Notes under the pieces: generated by a model
What the model was told of the DNA's origin: nothing
The model's database searches: none
What the model saw: only the letters and a program-made list of their open reading frames with translations
Program-made: the position numbers and the translations under genes
From: Benincasa hispida
Taxonomy: Eukaryota; Streptophyta; Magnoliopsida; Cucurbitales; Cucurbitaceae
Direction of reading: 5' to 3'
DNA: 64,000 bases
Assembly (NCBI RefSeq): GCF_009727055.1
Contig: NC_052354.1
Span: forward strand, 35,801,185 to 35,865,184
In this document: piece after piece, positions 35,920-47,792 of the stretch
Layout of the letters: each line of letters begins with the position of its first letter
How positions within the stretch are numbered: the stretch's first letter is position 1

Positions 35920-36397
35920 CTAGATCTCCGCTGCTTCATTGTCAATCCCAACAAGTTAGGAAAGCCAATTTGGAAACAAGCGAGTCTAAACATTCAACAT
36001 GGGTAGTCCGATTATGAGCCACCCTATTACACGATCTAGGAGGGAAACTAAGGTCAACATTTCGAAGCCTAATAATCAAATTTTGATCTCAGCATAAATG
36101 ACCCCTAAGGAGAGAGAGCAAAAGCACAAAGAATGCAATTTCTTAAAAACAACCTCAACATCTGCTTCAATCCACATCGAAGAACAACTACATGCTTCAT
36201 CCAGCTTCAAACCCTCCAACAACGCTGAACCTTCCTCCGCCTCTATACTCCCTGGTCGAACCACAACATGGGCAGCCATCATCATCCCCTTTCCATCTCT
36301 AATTATTGCCCTCAAACCAATACCCTTCTTACTTGGATGATTGGTGACATCAACATCTAATTTTAAACGACCCTCCACTAACGGCTTCCACTTAGCT
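35920..36397 (-). pseudogene. RNase H-like (RVT_3) fragment, non-LTR type
   Basis: On the minus strand, about 36397-36076 reads LKLDVDV, GIGLRAIIRDGKG, VEA-type SIEAEEGSALLEGLKL and WIEADVEVVFKKL, the RNase H pattern that often ends LINE-type polyproteins. A shifted frame continues PPRSCNRVAHNR to about 35970. Metal-binding Asp and Glu residues are mostly present. It is a truncated 3' piece, with no reverse transcriptase upstream. It could also be a copied RNase H-like host gene. Confidence 0.65.
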
Positions 36398-36640
36398 TAT
36401 CGCCACACCCACGTGCCTCGGATGGGCAGGACGGCAACGTGCGTGTGGGATGTCCACCATACCCATCTTTGCCTATCTCCTCACCCTTCTAAAACATGGG
36501 TACCACTTGGGTCCCACACCTATAACTCGATGTGGGAGTTTATAAAGGAGGTTCCATGTGATAAACTTAGTAATATGGGATTCTCAAGAAACTTATTTTT
36601 CATTTATTAAAGTTTTTCACCAACAATCACTCACTTGAAA
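36398..36640 (-). mobile_element. 3' LTR start and polypurine tract of copia D
   Basis: On the minus strand, AAGTGAGTGAT precedes TGTTGGTGAAAAACTTT, which starts at 36625. A TATA-like TTTATAAACTCC (36538-36549) and a GTGGGACCCAAGTGG segment follow. The LTR is cut where the RNase H fragment begins, so only about 230 bases remain. Clipped ORFs on both strands here are chance. Confidence 0.6.
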
Positions 36641-36949
36641 AACTTTTCAGAATACAAGAAAACATTCTTTTTTCATCAAGCAATATCAATCTGTACAATA
36701 CTGTGCATAAGCAAAAGTGTCTTACGACTTGAACCTTTACATAGTGAAGATGATTTAGAATATACTAGAGTAACTATTGGTTTTGAACTCTATCTCTAAC
36801 AACATCTCACACACAACATTATTAGGGTGTAGTTCAAAGGCTCGTGCTTTAAGGCCTAGCACGTGTATTCCGGTTTAGTGAACGCTCTAGAGAATTTGCT
36901 TAAAATTCCATAGGAAGCGGCCCCTACTTTCACATTCACATAGGTGAGT

Positions 36950-37900
36950 CTATCAAGAGTACTAATGTAGCTAGGTACCCCACTTGACATCAAGTATAGA
37001 TCTCATTAAGAACTAAGTTTAACCTTTCTTTTGCTTCAAGATATCATGCTCAGACTCTAGGTCATAGGAAGGGAATTATGTGTTCGTTTTAGCATGATCC
37101 ACTTCATATAACTTGTGATCAGTTATTACCCATTGAACTTGTTTCTTGGGATCTCTAGTCTACAGATTGGATTTTCCTCACAGGTGGTTCATCTTTCTAT
37201 AAGCATGAGTCTCATCCTTTCTGAGATTGTGTAAACCTTCTCTCTGGCCAGTCTTTTCGTCAAAGAATCTGTCTGGTTCTCATCAGTCTGTATGTGATCC
37301 ACTCTAACTGCACCAGTAGTGAGGAACTCTTTAATGGTACTATGCTTATGACGTATTTTTCGTCTCTTTCTGTTGTAATAATGGTTCTAAACTTTTGTGA
37401 TTATTGCAGTACTATCGCAATGGATCAATATGACTGGTACCAGTTTTTCCCCTAAGGGAATCTCTGATAGCAGAATTCTAAGTCAACCTGCTTCTTCACT
37501 AATTATTGCTAGTGCTATCATTTCTGACTCCATTGTAGATTGGGCTAAAATAGTCGGTTAGACTTCCAAGAGACAGTTTTGCCTGCTATATTGAATATAT
37601 AACCACTAGTAGTCTTTGAATCATCTGAGAGAGGTTTCTAATCAGCATCGTTGAATCCTTTTAGGACAATGAGAAACTTATAATAATGTAATCGTAGGTT
37701 CTGGGTTTTCTCCAAGTACCTCATAACCCTTTCTATAGCATTCCAATACTCTATACTAGGTCTGCTTGTAAACCTACAAAATAATCCTACAGCATAAGCT
37801 ATATCAGGCCTAGTACAGTCAATAGCATATCTGAGACTCCCTATGATGCTCACATACTTAGATTGATTAACATTGTCACCAGTGTTCTTAAACAACTTAA
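36950..37900 (-). pseudogene. Copia D RNase H domain with end of RT
   Basis: 37895-37638 reads YVSIIGSLRYAIDCTRPDIA (the conserved end of copia RT) and then GFNDADW into RNase H. Beyond, SGYIFNIAGKTVSWKS is readable, after which the frame is broken at several places to about 36950. RNase H would remove RNA from the first-strand cDNA. Confidence 0.75.
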
Positions 37901-38590
37901 CACTAAGGTCATAAGGAGTACATGTTGGTTTACATTCAAAGTAATTATATATTTTTTAGAATATTTTCTATATAGTGAGATTGATCTAAAGAAATTCCCT
38001 TTTCAGACCTAGTTACTTTTATGCCTAAGATTACATTTGTTTCTTATAAGTCTTTCATATCGAAGTTTGCACTCAAATTAGATTTCACATCATTTATAAC
38101 ATACAAGTTCAATCCAAATATTAATAAATCATCTACATTCAAACATAAGATTGTGCAAAGATTTTTTTCAAACTTATAGTCATGTCATTGCTTAGGAGCT
38201 TGTTTCAGGCCATAAAGAGATTTATTTAACTTTCAAACCTTATTCTCTTGACCATAAACTATGAAGCCCTTAAGTTATTCCATGTAAATCTCTTTTTCAA
38301 GTTCACTGTTAAGGAAAACGGTTTTTACATCCACTTGATGTATTACGAGGAACAGTGAGAGAAAACGGTACACCGGATTGAGGTAATTCTAGTGACTGGA
38401 GAGAAAATGTCAAAGAAGTCTATGTTTTCTCTCTATCTAAAGCCTTTTGCTACTAACTTAGCTTTAAACTTGTCTACTGTTCCATCAGGTCTAAGCTTCT
38501 TTCTCATAATCAACTTGCATTTTATTGCCTTGTGATAGGTTGTCAAGTCCTATTTGACTCAAGAAAATCCATTTAATTATTTATAGCTTC
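37900..38590 (-). pseudogene. Copia D reverse transcriptase
   Basis: The catalytic box reads NVDDLLIFGLN near 38110-38145, where Tyr of the usual YVDD is Asn. It is followed by NFDMKDL and VILGIKVTRSEKGISL. Multiple stops interrupt it. Confidence 0.75.
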
Positions 38591-39590
38591 TTACCATAAG
38601 TTAGTATCTACAAATGACTGGGCTTCTTTTAGGTCTTTAGGATCTTCTTCTACGTTATAGGTCTAGAAGTCATTCCCAAAGTCCCTGACAGTTCTAGTTC
38701 TTTTTCTTCCCCTAGGCTCTGGGTCAATTTCTTCATTAGGAGTTAGGCTTCTAACAGGTGGTAGATTACTAGAACTTGAGCCCCCACTATTCCTAGATTT
38801 AAAAAGAAATATATCTTTAAAGAAGTTAGCATCATTTGACTCAATGATCACTTGGTTTACTAGGTCATAAAACCTATAGGCTTTATTATTTACGGCATAA
38901 CCTATAAAGACACACTCATAGGCTCTACCAGTAAGCTTTCTTCTTTTGGGGTCTGGTATTCTTACAAATGCTAGATACCCCTAAGTTCTAAAGTATGACA
39001 AATTAGGTTTCCTATTCTTAAGAACTTCGTCGAGTGAAGTTGTTTTTTAGATTTTGGTATTCTATTTAGGACATAACACACGGTATGGATAATTTCACCC
39101 TACCAATAAGATGCAACTCCTAAATTAAGCAAAATAGCAACTACTAATTCAGATAGAGTTCTATTTTTCCTTTTTGCTTTTCCATTCATTTCAGAAGAAT
39201 ATGGTGCAGTCTTTTCATGTATTATTCCATGCAAGTTATAGAATTTGTTAAAACTATTTGAGTCGTACTAAGTTCCTCTATCACTATGAAGTCTTTAAAC
39301 TTTTCAGTTAAATTGGTTTTCTACTTCAGTCACAAAAAGTTTAAAGGCATCAAAAGTATCACTTTCATTTTTCAGTAAGTATATGAACATAAAATCCAAA
39401 CAGTCATCAATAAAAGTGATAAAGTATCTTTTACTATTCCTAATCAAAATACCATCGAATTCATATAGATCAGAATGAATTAACTCTAAACGCTCAGATT
39501 CCCCAAATACAGATTTATGCAAAGTCTTAGTTATTTTAGCAATTCATTTATAGATAACTTAGAAATCATTTATAACCTAACCATGTTACT
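38591..39590 (-). pseudogene. Copia D integrase
   Basis: 39522-39304 carries the first core Asp in LIHSDLYEFDG and the FITFIDDCLDFMFIYLL segment. Beyond 39300 the second motif reads HSDRGT with a stop next to it, then YSSEMNGKAKRKNRTLSELV, where the expected catalytic Glu of the ERxNRTL type reads Lys. 38851-38663 is the Arg/Pro-rich linker between integrase and RT. Confidence 0.75.
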
Positions 39591-39908
39591 AATTAACCTT
39601 TTATTAACATGACAAAGTCTAACATGCCAAGTATTGAATGAACACAACATATAAACAGAAGATTTTGTTTTATTCGAGTCAAGATTTAATTTAAACATGC
39701 CATCAGTTGCATAACCCTTCCCTACGAAAACATTATTCTATACAAATTTGTCCCTATTTTCTGAGTGAAGACCACCTAGTTGAGGAGATAGCTCGAGACC
39801 AGATTCTTTCTTATCTCCAGAGTGTGCAGGACTTTCTTCAAAGTGAGAGTCTTTTCGGAAGTAAACTTCAGCTCCACCTCGCTATTCCAGCAACTTTCGT
39901 TGAGTGTG

Positions 39909-42056
39909 ATATTGAAGGAATTCTTAATGAAGAGCATCCATGAGCACATTCGGATCTTTTCGATTTCATCGTGACCGAAATATAACATATACATTCTAAT
40001 ATACAGTTATGCAAAATAACACTAATTAACGGCATGCTTCGAACAATAAAAATACAAGGGAAAGAGTTCTCATACTAATTGAAGACTCTCTTCAAAACGT
40101 AGAACTCAGAAGCAGTGGAAGAACCTCTACACGATGTATCGCCAAGCAAAGCAATCAGCTGCGGCAGCACGATCGTCTACACGAACGGAAGCAACTCGTA
40201 CAAGCATGAACAAATAAAAGCGGAGACGACACCACCAGTTGAAGCCCTTGGTATTCTCGAAGTGAGAATACAAAGCGTAGTCTTTGGTGAATTTGGTAGA
40301 GGTTGGAGGAAAGGCAATCGTGTAGACGATAAACAAGTGGAAGAGTAAGAGCTATCGCATAGCAAGAATGCTTATCGTTTAGAAGAAGCTACACGATCGT
40401 GTAGGTTGTATTAAGCAATCGTTTAATAAATGGTAGACGATCGTTTAGAAAACGCAGCACGCTATGCGATTGTTTAGGAAAGTTAAGCGATCGTTTAGGG
40501 ACGGGCGTGCGATCGTTTAGGCGCTGGTGTGCGATTGTTTAAACAATGAGCGACTATCGCATAGGCTCTCAAACGTAGCGATCGTTACGTTTTCACACCG
40601 ATCGCGAACTTACGAACTCTTTGCAAAATGAAACAAATTTTCATTTTATTCTTCGGTTACCATAATCCAATGCGGCTGCTCCCACTAACGCACGACCGAG
40701 GAGAAGTTTTAGGCCAATTATCATTTAATTAACCAACTTAATAATTAATGAATATAATCATATTATATTCTTACCCTATAGTTTGATATCACATATCTAC
40801 TATAATAATTTCTCCTCCACTTGATATAAATCATATTTATATCTAATTTTCTCCAAAATAATGTATCTCATACATTTAGCCAATTATATCATATATAATT
40901 AATCAGTTCAATTATATCATATATAATCGAACTCCCTCTCGTCAATTTGAACATTTTAAATTAACTCAAACACTGATTCTCAACTTTATCCAAGCTACCC
41001 AGGGGACCTAATGGACCTGTGGCTCGAAGCTTCAACGGTACGTGAATAGCTGACTAAACTCTTTTGCCACGAGATCCACCATCCATTAACTGTCAGACAT
41101 TCCACTAAAGACAAACAGCTGAAATCTTTTTTACCACAGATATATTTCTATGTCCATCAGGTATAACTAATCATGAGTACGATGACCCTTCACAGATGCT
41201 CGTAAGTACGGTTTGGCCAATTTACCGTTTTGCCCCTGTAGTTACATCTCACTCCTTAAGTACCGCTGATTCCTTTAATGAACAATACAACATAGTCCAA
41301 CTATGTATGAACACCTCTCGGCCAAGAGAAGGTGTGTGGTGCCACATCGAATCAACCCTTAAGGGAGCTATCTATCTACTTACCCTTGCCTCGAGGAAGG
41401 AGTGAATTCCATCTTGTGTAGTTGAGTTCCCAACTCCTAAATCAGACAAATCCCCAAAATGGTAGGTTTGAATCGGCGACCTGGTCACTCGCACCCATAC
41501 AAATCAAAGGATTGCCCTCAATGGCAGGAGTTCCCAACTCACTCAGGACTGAGGTCATGTTACCTATGGTCATCTAAGTGAAGTGAAGTCTCTGTCACGA
41601 ACAGTGTTATATAACGAGACGTTAACACTTCGTGGTCAGGTCTTATACAAACTTCTTGTATAGGACGTCGCCGCTCACATGTCCCCTACACGAATGATTA
41701 GGATCAAACCATATGTGACAAGTCACAATATTTGTGACTATTCCACAAAACAGGCCGCATCCATAGCGTTACCAGGATAAGGTTTCCCTCCTATATCCAT
41801 ATACTACAGACTATTTTGGTTATCACTCAAGACATGATCCACTTGTATGTCACTACATACATGCTTAAGTTACATACAGATAACCAGAGATTTTATATTT
41901 ATTGGTTTTTGGTAAAGCAAATAAAATAAACAACTAAGTAAAAACAAGATGTGAAATAAATATCATATATTGTACAATACAATCATTCATATAAATTGTT
42001 TACAAACTACAAGACACGAGACTTTAGGGCATCAACCCCAACACTCCCAACAATAT
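39909..42056 (-). mobile_element. Solo LTR (family L1) with target duplication
   Basis: On the minus strand it begins TGTTGGGAGTG at 42052 and ends ATTCCTTCA at 39913. Both flanks are ATAT (39909-39912 and 42053-42056). It splits the protease region of copia D. At 2140 bp it is long for a copia LTR and has no internal domain of its own, so it is a solo LTR. It is the full-length reference for the LTR at 1-1913. Confidence 0.85.
40320..40600 (-). repeat. CGATCG-motif array in the solo LTR
   Basis: About a dozen units of the type CGATCGTTTAG, CGATTGTTTAGG, CTATCGCATAG and ACACGATCGTGTAG, at 20-30 base steps, in the same part of the LTR as 1261-1532 but with different spacers. Confidence 0.75.
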
Positions 42057-43200
42057 GTTCTTATCCTTAGCTTTAATATAAGTTTTAAAGAGACTAAGGT
42101 CATGATAGATATGGCTCATAGTGCCAATGTCCATCCACCACCCCTCAAAACTATCGATCACATTTACTTCTGTGATCATGGTTACTAAAGGCTTTTCTGT
42201 CAGGTTTTCCTGCTCAATAGGACGACGTTTATTTCTATAGTTCCTGGCTATATGCCCAAGTGTGTTATAGCTAAAGTAGAGGAACTGTAGCGTTTCTCCA
42301 TAGGGGGGTATTTGTTTCTTCTGATTGTTCTAGTTGTTAGATCCACGATTCTGATTTTTCCTCTTGGTTTCCTTTTGCTTTTGGTCAGGGTTCAAAGCAG
42401 CCGAGGTAGGCTTTCTCAGTATGATGTTTACCTCCTCTCTCTGGTCATGCTTCCGGGCTTCCTCCTCAATTCTCATGCGGGTGATCAAACTCTCCAAGGA
42501 GAAACCTTGGTCTTATGACTTAAGATATTCTTAAAGTCCTTCCAAAACGGAGGCAATTTTTCAATAATGACAGCAATTTGAAATTGCTCATTTAGAGGCA
42601 TATCTTCGCTTATAATTTTGTGGACTATCTTCTACAGTTTATAGGATTGAGCCTCCACATATTTTTCATTCGTCATTTGGAATATCAAGTAATGGTTGAC
42701 GGCATACTTTTTCGAACTGGCCTCCTCAGTATCGTATTTTTTCTATAGGACGTCTCATACTTCTTTTTCTATCTTCATTGTACTATAATAGTCATATAGA
42801 TCACCAGTCAAACCATTTAATATAAATTTTTTGCATAAAAAATTCTTATCTTCCCAATTAGCTGAATCTTTGATTTGTTGTTTAGTCGGATCTTCCTTTG
42901 GGACAGTGGCTTCTTTGTAGTGCAAACACCAGCAACCTTCTTGATGGTGAGGAAGAACAACATCTTATACTTCCACCTTTTGAAGTTTGCTCCTTCGAAT
43001 CAGAATGGACGGTTGAGGTCAGAGGACATAATATCATTCTGAGTTGACAAGGCCAGCAGAACAACGGTAGATGGATTCGTCTTAAAATTGTTGGAACAAC
43101 TACCTCTCGTGGACAGAAGACAATTACGATCAAACAGCATCAGACATCGGAACTTAACCTGCAAAACAAAAACCGGTTACAGACGGAGTCGCGGAGCTTG

Positions 43201-44250
43201 TTTGATTTCTCATGAAGATTTATTGTTTGAATGTTATTAATAACAATATGAGTGTGTACTTGGGTATGTGTCTACATTGTTCTGAACGAGGATACTTGAC
43301 TTAATTCACATACAACCTGTCATCAAAGTTTTGTTACTTTGTATGGTGATTAGTGGATTGCATTTTTCTAAGTTATATTATCCCTCATCTTTTTCTAGTT
43401 TTTGAACTTGACTTATTTGAATCATAAAACGAGAAGCACACAAGATGATATCTTCTAACTGGGTATAAATGATTTCTTTAGTATTATAAGGTCATTATGA
43501 AGCTTATTACCTTTTATGTGTTTGGTTGTACTTATATAGCTATCTTGAAATTATAGTTTCCATAATTGCATTTAGAAATTGGTATTGGTGAACTAAAGTA
43601 TTTTCATTTACTGTCATATATAGTTTTATCTCCGTTGTACTTCTATCCCGCAGTTGTATTTTTGGTGAGTTAGATAAATTTCTTTAAGGGAGGTATTTTG
43701 TGAGTTAGACTCATTTCTTGAAGGGATAAATATTCGGTAATATAGTGGGATTCAAAATAAGAATAAATATTTAGACACTTCTTTTTTTGTTAGGACATTT
43801 TGGTGAGTTTTTATGATGTGCGTGAGTGTGTTTGAGTTGAGTGAATTTGTGATAAATGAAGTGAGTTTCAATAAGTTGGAATGTTTGTTGGCTATAATGA
43901 GGGTTAGATTGGATGAGTTGGTTAGATTTGAAGCGTGTTTGATTGAATATCGATATTCTTGAATTGGTCCATAATAAGTGCTATAATAAATCTTTTTCAA
44001 GTTTAAAATGTAAAATGTATCCAATACTAATTTACTCAAAAGTGAATTTTAACCACTAAAAAATTCAAACCTAATCCTAATTCCTAATACATAAAGGATT
44101 AGGGTATAAAATTGACTTATTGTTTTTCTTAAAGAATACAACACATTATACTTGAGTAAAGATCTTAACCTTTGGTTTATGAATAATGTTGATAATATCA
44201 TCCTCACTGATATGACACACATTAATAATATCAACTCATAATAGTTAACT
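43201..44250. other. Intergenic DNA
   Basis: No gene or bounded repeat recognised. The minus-strand ORFs at 43752-44039 and 44049-44234 have no motif or sensible composition. Confidence 0.5.
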
Positions 44251-44521
44251 AACTACAAAAATTTTGGGCTTTAATGTCGGTTTAAACTGACATTAAAAGG
44301 CATTAATGTCAGTTGACAACCGGCATTGAAGATCGTATTATAAAAGGTCTTTAATGTCGATTGTCTTTAATATCGATTTAAAATCGACATTGTACACCAT
44401 CTTCAATGTCGGTTTAAAATCGACATTAAAGACCTTTTATAACACGATCTGGTTGTCAACTGACATTGAAGCCTTTTAATGTCAATTTTAAACCGACATT
44501 AAAGCCTAGAATTATTGTGAA
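44251..44521. mobile_element. CACTA-like foldback element
   Basis: The left arm opens AACTACAAAAATTTTGGGC and then GCTTTAATGTCGGTTT; the right arm ends with its inverse, closing CCTAGAATTATTGTGA. Nearly the whole 270 bp can fold back, with GTCAGTTGACAACC and TTATAAAAGGTCTTTAATG in both arms. End and core text match the termini at 23750 and 51110, so it is a shortened member of that family, or else the left end of one long element ending at 51123. Confidence 0.75.
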
Positions 44522-47340
44522 TTTTTTTCAATTATTGTACATTTTTTTAAATACCATTGTCCAATCCACTTTTAATGTCAGTCAAAAAGTTAAAAACAAC
44601 ATTATAATAATTTATCCATAAACAAGAATTATTTTTATATATTAAGATCTCAACGAACACAAAATTTTAAATCTAAGTTTTGCTTACAAAGTATGAATAA
44701 TAGTTAGCTCCCAAAGAGAATAATAAAATTGGTTGCTTACAAAGCAGTAGTTGACTGCTTAAGTATCAAAAAATCCCAAAATAAAATCTTATTTACTTTT
44801 GTATATCAACTTAACTTTCAAGAAATACAAAAGATTAACTAAAGATTGAGAGAGCTAGTTGTCTACTTTGGAGTGACTATCCCAAAAATCTGCAAAGAAG
44901 ATATGCTTGCTTAAGTATATAAAATCAAGAATAATTTAAAAATAAATGAATCATAGTAAAAGAAATTACATGAAGTATGGAAACTATATTTATATAAACT
45001 TACCAAAATGAATTAATGCAAAACTTGCTATTCTTTTCTCTATTCTATGGATGAGTTTGTTATGCCCTTATCCAGAACCTCCCTGTACTCGTACGAGCGA
45101 TGTCATATGAGAGTGTATAAACAAACAAATATAAGTTATGTTAATATAAGCAATTTATAAATAACGAAAGAAATGAACCCAGCCCATAAACAACTACCAT
45201 AGATGCACAATCGTCATTGTAATGATCCCAAATTTCAATGCTAAACTAAGGAACATTACCATATTTTAACCTACAACTAACTTTATAACTCTTATGTTTT
45301 AGAAAAATTTCAGCAACACGACAGCACTACCACGACAATACAAAAAATTTTTACTTTAACACTTGTTCAAAGAAATGCACTTCCAATAATATTCAAACAA
45401 CAATCTTCTCTCAACAGAACAAACAACAAAAACAACAATGATTTACAAAAACTCAGATCTTATTACTCACTTGACTTCAAATCTCAAAAGTTGTCACATG
45501 GGCATTTGATCTTATACCTCCAGATTCATGGACTCAGTTCCTATCAATAAAATGAAAAGCCAAAAAACAAAAACTCAGAAAAGTTCAAAATTCCATCAAT
45601 CCAAACAAATATCACAATAAAACTACAAAATCTACAGAAATAAGTGATTTCAAAAGCCAAAAAATACAAGTAGTTAGCATAAGAAAGGAGAAGCAAGCAA
45701 GCATTGAAACAATAAGTTAAATGAATGATAAAAGGAGATAAGAGAAGAAAAGTAAAAATGAGAGAAAGAAAGAGAGGGAGATAGACCTTGCAGAATGTTA
45801 CAATTAAGAAGTTTGGAAAATGAAATAACTCCTACTCTTTTCACATAGGGTCCGAGGCCACGGATCTGACTAAGGATATTCACTGTAGGCTACACAAACC
45901 CTTCAAAGAAAACCCTTTTAATCTACAGTGAAAGTCTTAGAAAAAGAAAAAAGAAAAAAACCCCAGTGATATTGTTGTAAATAGATCTTCAAGATCTTGA
46001 ACAAATGGCAGTTTGAACAGATCTTACCTGGAGACTTATAATTTTATCCCTAAACTAAATTCCAATTAAGATCAAAGCAAACTAAAAAAAACAAAAAACC
46101 CCCCTCAAAATTCCTACAATACCCTACGTGAAGAATGTATGAAGAACCCCACTACCCCCCTCCTCAAAAAAATTATATATACATACAAAATTATTAAACT
46201 AACATCACCAAACTATAAGTTATAACTTGAAATAAACATACTCATGTACTAAACTAGAACAAAAATCTTGAAGTAAACAAACCCAAATACTCATTTTGCC
46301 TCTTTCTTCTTCCACCTGTTCAAAGTGTCCACTATAGAGAAACATACCCATTTTGCCTATTTTTTATGTATTTTCTCTACAATCAAACAATATAGAAACT
46401 AAAAAAAATCCACAAGCAAGTTTTAGGGATAGAAAACAAGATCAAAGAGACATTCAAGCAGAAAAGCACCTTTAAGAACTGTTCTCTAGCCAACTACGCC
46501 AACCCAATGCCCTCTAAACCCAATTGATACTACAAACGAGTACTATTTTCCTACAACATAATCAACTAACAAGCAAAACATCCAAAAATATGTCATATCA
46601 AAGGCACATACTCTTAACGAAGGGACATTCAAGCAGAAAAGTAAATGGTCCTATCAACACTAAATATCCAATAGAATGAATATAAACTATTTTGCTGATG
46701 GCATAATGGATAATCAAATTACCTTCTTTTGAATTCAATAGATCATGGAGGTGAGGGAGATGACATAACGGATAACCAAACTATCTTTTTTTTAATTTCA
46801 AGACCGACCTACAAAGAGAGTTTCAATATACATCATATTATGGTAGAGGAAGAGATTGAGAGAACAAAAATGTGAGGCAACTTAAATCAATATGAACTAA
46901 AGTTAAACTTGTAGGAGTATAACTAAGGAAGACGTGGCTAATTTATTTAAAAGTATAGAATTAAATATGAAATTGATTTTGAGTCAATAAAGATGTATTA
47001 TGGAATGATTTTATACACAACAAGAGTGATTTTAATCTAAAACATACACTTTGTGCCCTTCGTGCAAAACGTGGATAAATCATGGATATTTAGATACTTA
47101 ACCATCATAATTCGATCGTAGCATGCAAGAGTTTTACCACAGTAATTTACTGCTATTATTTTTTATATACGTAAAAATGAAGAATAGATATTGTGTTAAT
47201 ACAGAACACCGCTGTGTTTTATTGAGGGTTAATATAGATTAGAAACTAGAAAATTTGAAAGCTTATAACTTAATAAAACTAGTATTATTAATATTAAAAT
47301 AAGCATTAACTGCTACGCATTGCAATTACCCTCTCACAAT
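44522..47340. other. Non-coding DNA, possibly inside a CACTA-like element
   Basis: No credible protein. Composition is less AT-rich than the neighbours and has AG-rich stretches (45720-45790, minus-strand pyrimidine tracts). This could be untranslated element sequence. ACATTCAAGCAGAAAAG recurs at 46450 and 46625. Confidence 0.4.
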
Positions 47341-47343
47341 TAC

Positions 47344-47680
47344 CTCTGGAGTTAACAACGGTTGGGATGCGAAAGTATGGTCGGAACCGATGGCGTTCAA
47401 GTCGGAGAGATTCTTGAATGATAGGTTAGAGGGAGGGGTTGAGTTGGAAGTTGATATAACAGGGAGTAAGGAAATAAAGATGGTGCCATTTGGGGTTAGA
47501 AGGAGGATATGTCCAAGATTTGCATTGGGGCTATTGTATTTAGAGTATTTTGTTGGGAATTTGGTGTGGAATTTTAAGTGGAAGACTGCTGGGGAAGTTG
47601 ATGTGTCTGAGAAGCAAGAATCTTCTATTACCATGAAACATCCATTGCTTGCTTTCTTGTTTCCTAGGATTGTTGCCTAG
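47344..47680 (+). pseudogene. Cytochrome P450 C-terminal fragment (CYP89A-like)
   Basis: The plus strand reads AKVWSEPMAFKSERFL (the PERF region), then DITGSKEIKMVPFGVRRRIC and PRFALGLLYLEYFVGNL, and ends with a stop at 47680. This is the last ~110 residues of a plant P450 of CYP89A type, the haem loop and after. The loop normally has FGVGRRICPG; here both glycines are Arg (FGVRRRICPR), while the haem-ligand Cys is kept. Nothing upstream of 47344 encodes the rest of a P450. It is therefore a 5'-truncated relic, left by a transposon or by loss. P450s of this family are membrane-bound monooxygenases. It lies 0.1 kb from a solo LTR. Confidence 0.82.
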
Positions 47681-47792
47681 TTCTTTTACTTCTTCAGATG
47701 TTTGGAAGATATATATTTCCCTTTACACATGAGGTTGCAATAAACATCTTTATCAATGATTTAAATACAAGTGCTTGCTTTGAGTTTGCTTG

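Larger units (their letters stand above)
39700..43140 (-). pseudogene. Copia D gag and protease, interrupted
   Basis: Gag opens near 43060 (NGANFKRW-type text, here GANFKRWKYKM). A zinc knuckle near 42245 reads YFSYNTLGHIARNY, so most of its cysteines are lost. The protease box reads WWMDIGTMSHIC near 42130, in which DSG has become DIG. The LTR inserted at 39913-42052 separates this from the segment VELKFTSEKTLTLKKVLHT at 39870-39800, which belongs to the GAG-pre-integrase. Confidence 0.75.
36641..43200 (-). mobile_element. Ty1/copia retrotransposon D, decayed and split
   Basis: From right to left: gag with a zinc knuckle (43133 to 42190), protease start at about 42130, an inserted solo LTR (39913-42052), GAG-pre-integrase (39912-39700), integrase, RT and RNase H, then the 3' LTR remnant. 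The 5' LTR and primer site were not found to the right of 43200. Frequent stops make it inactive. It is a different lineage from copia A, since the motifs differ, and neither has an intact frame. Confidence 0.82.
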
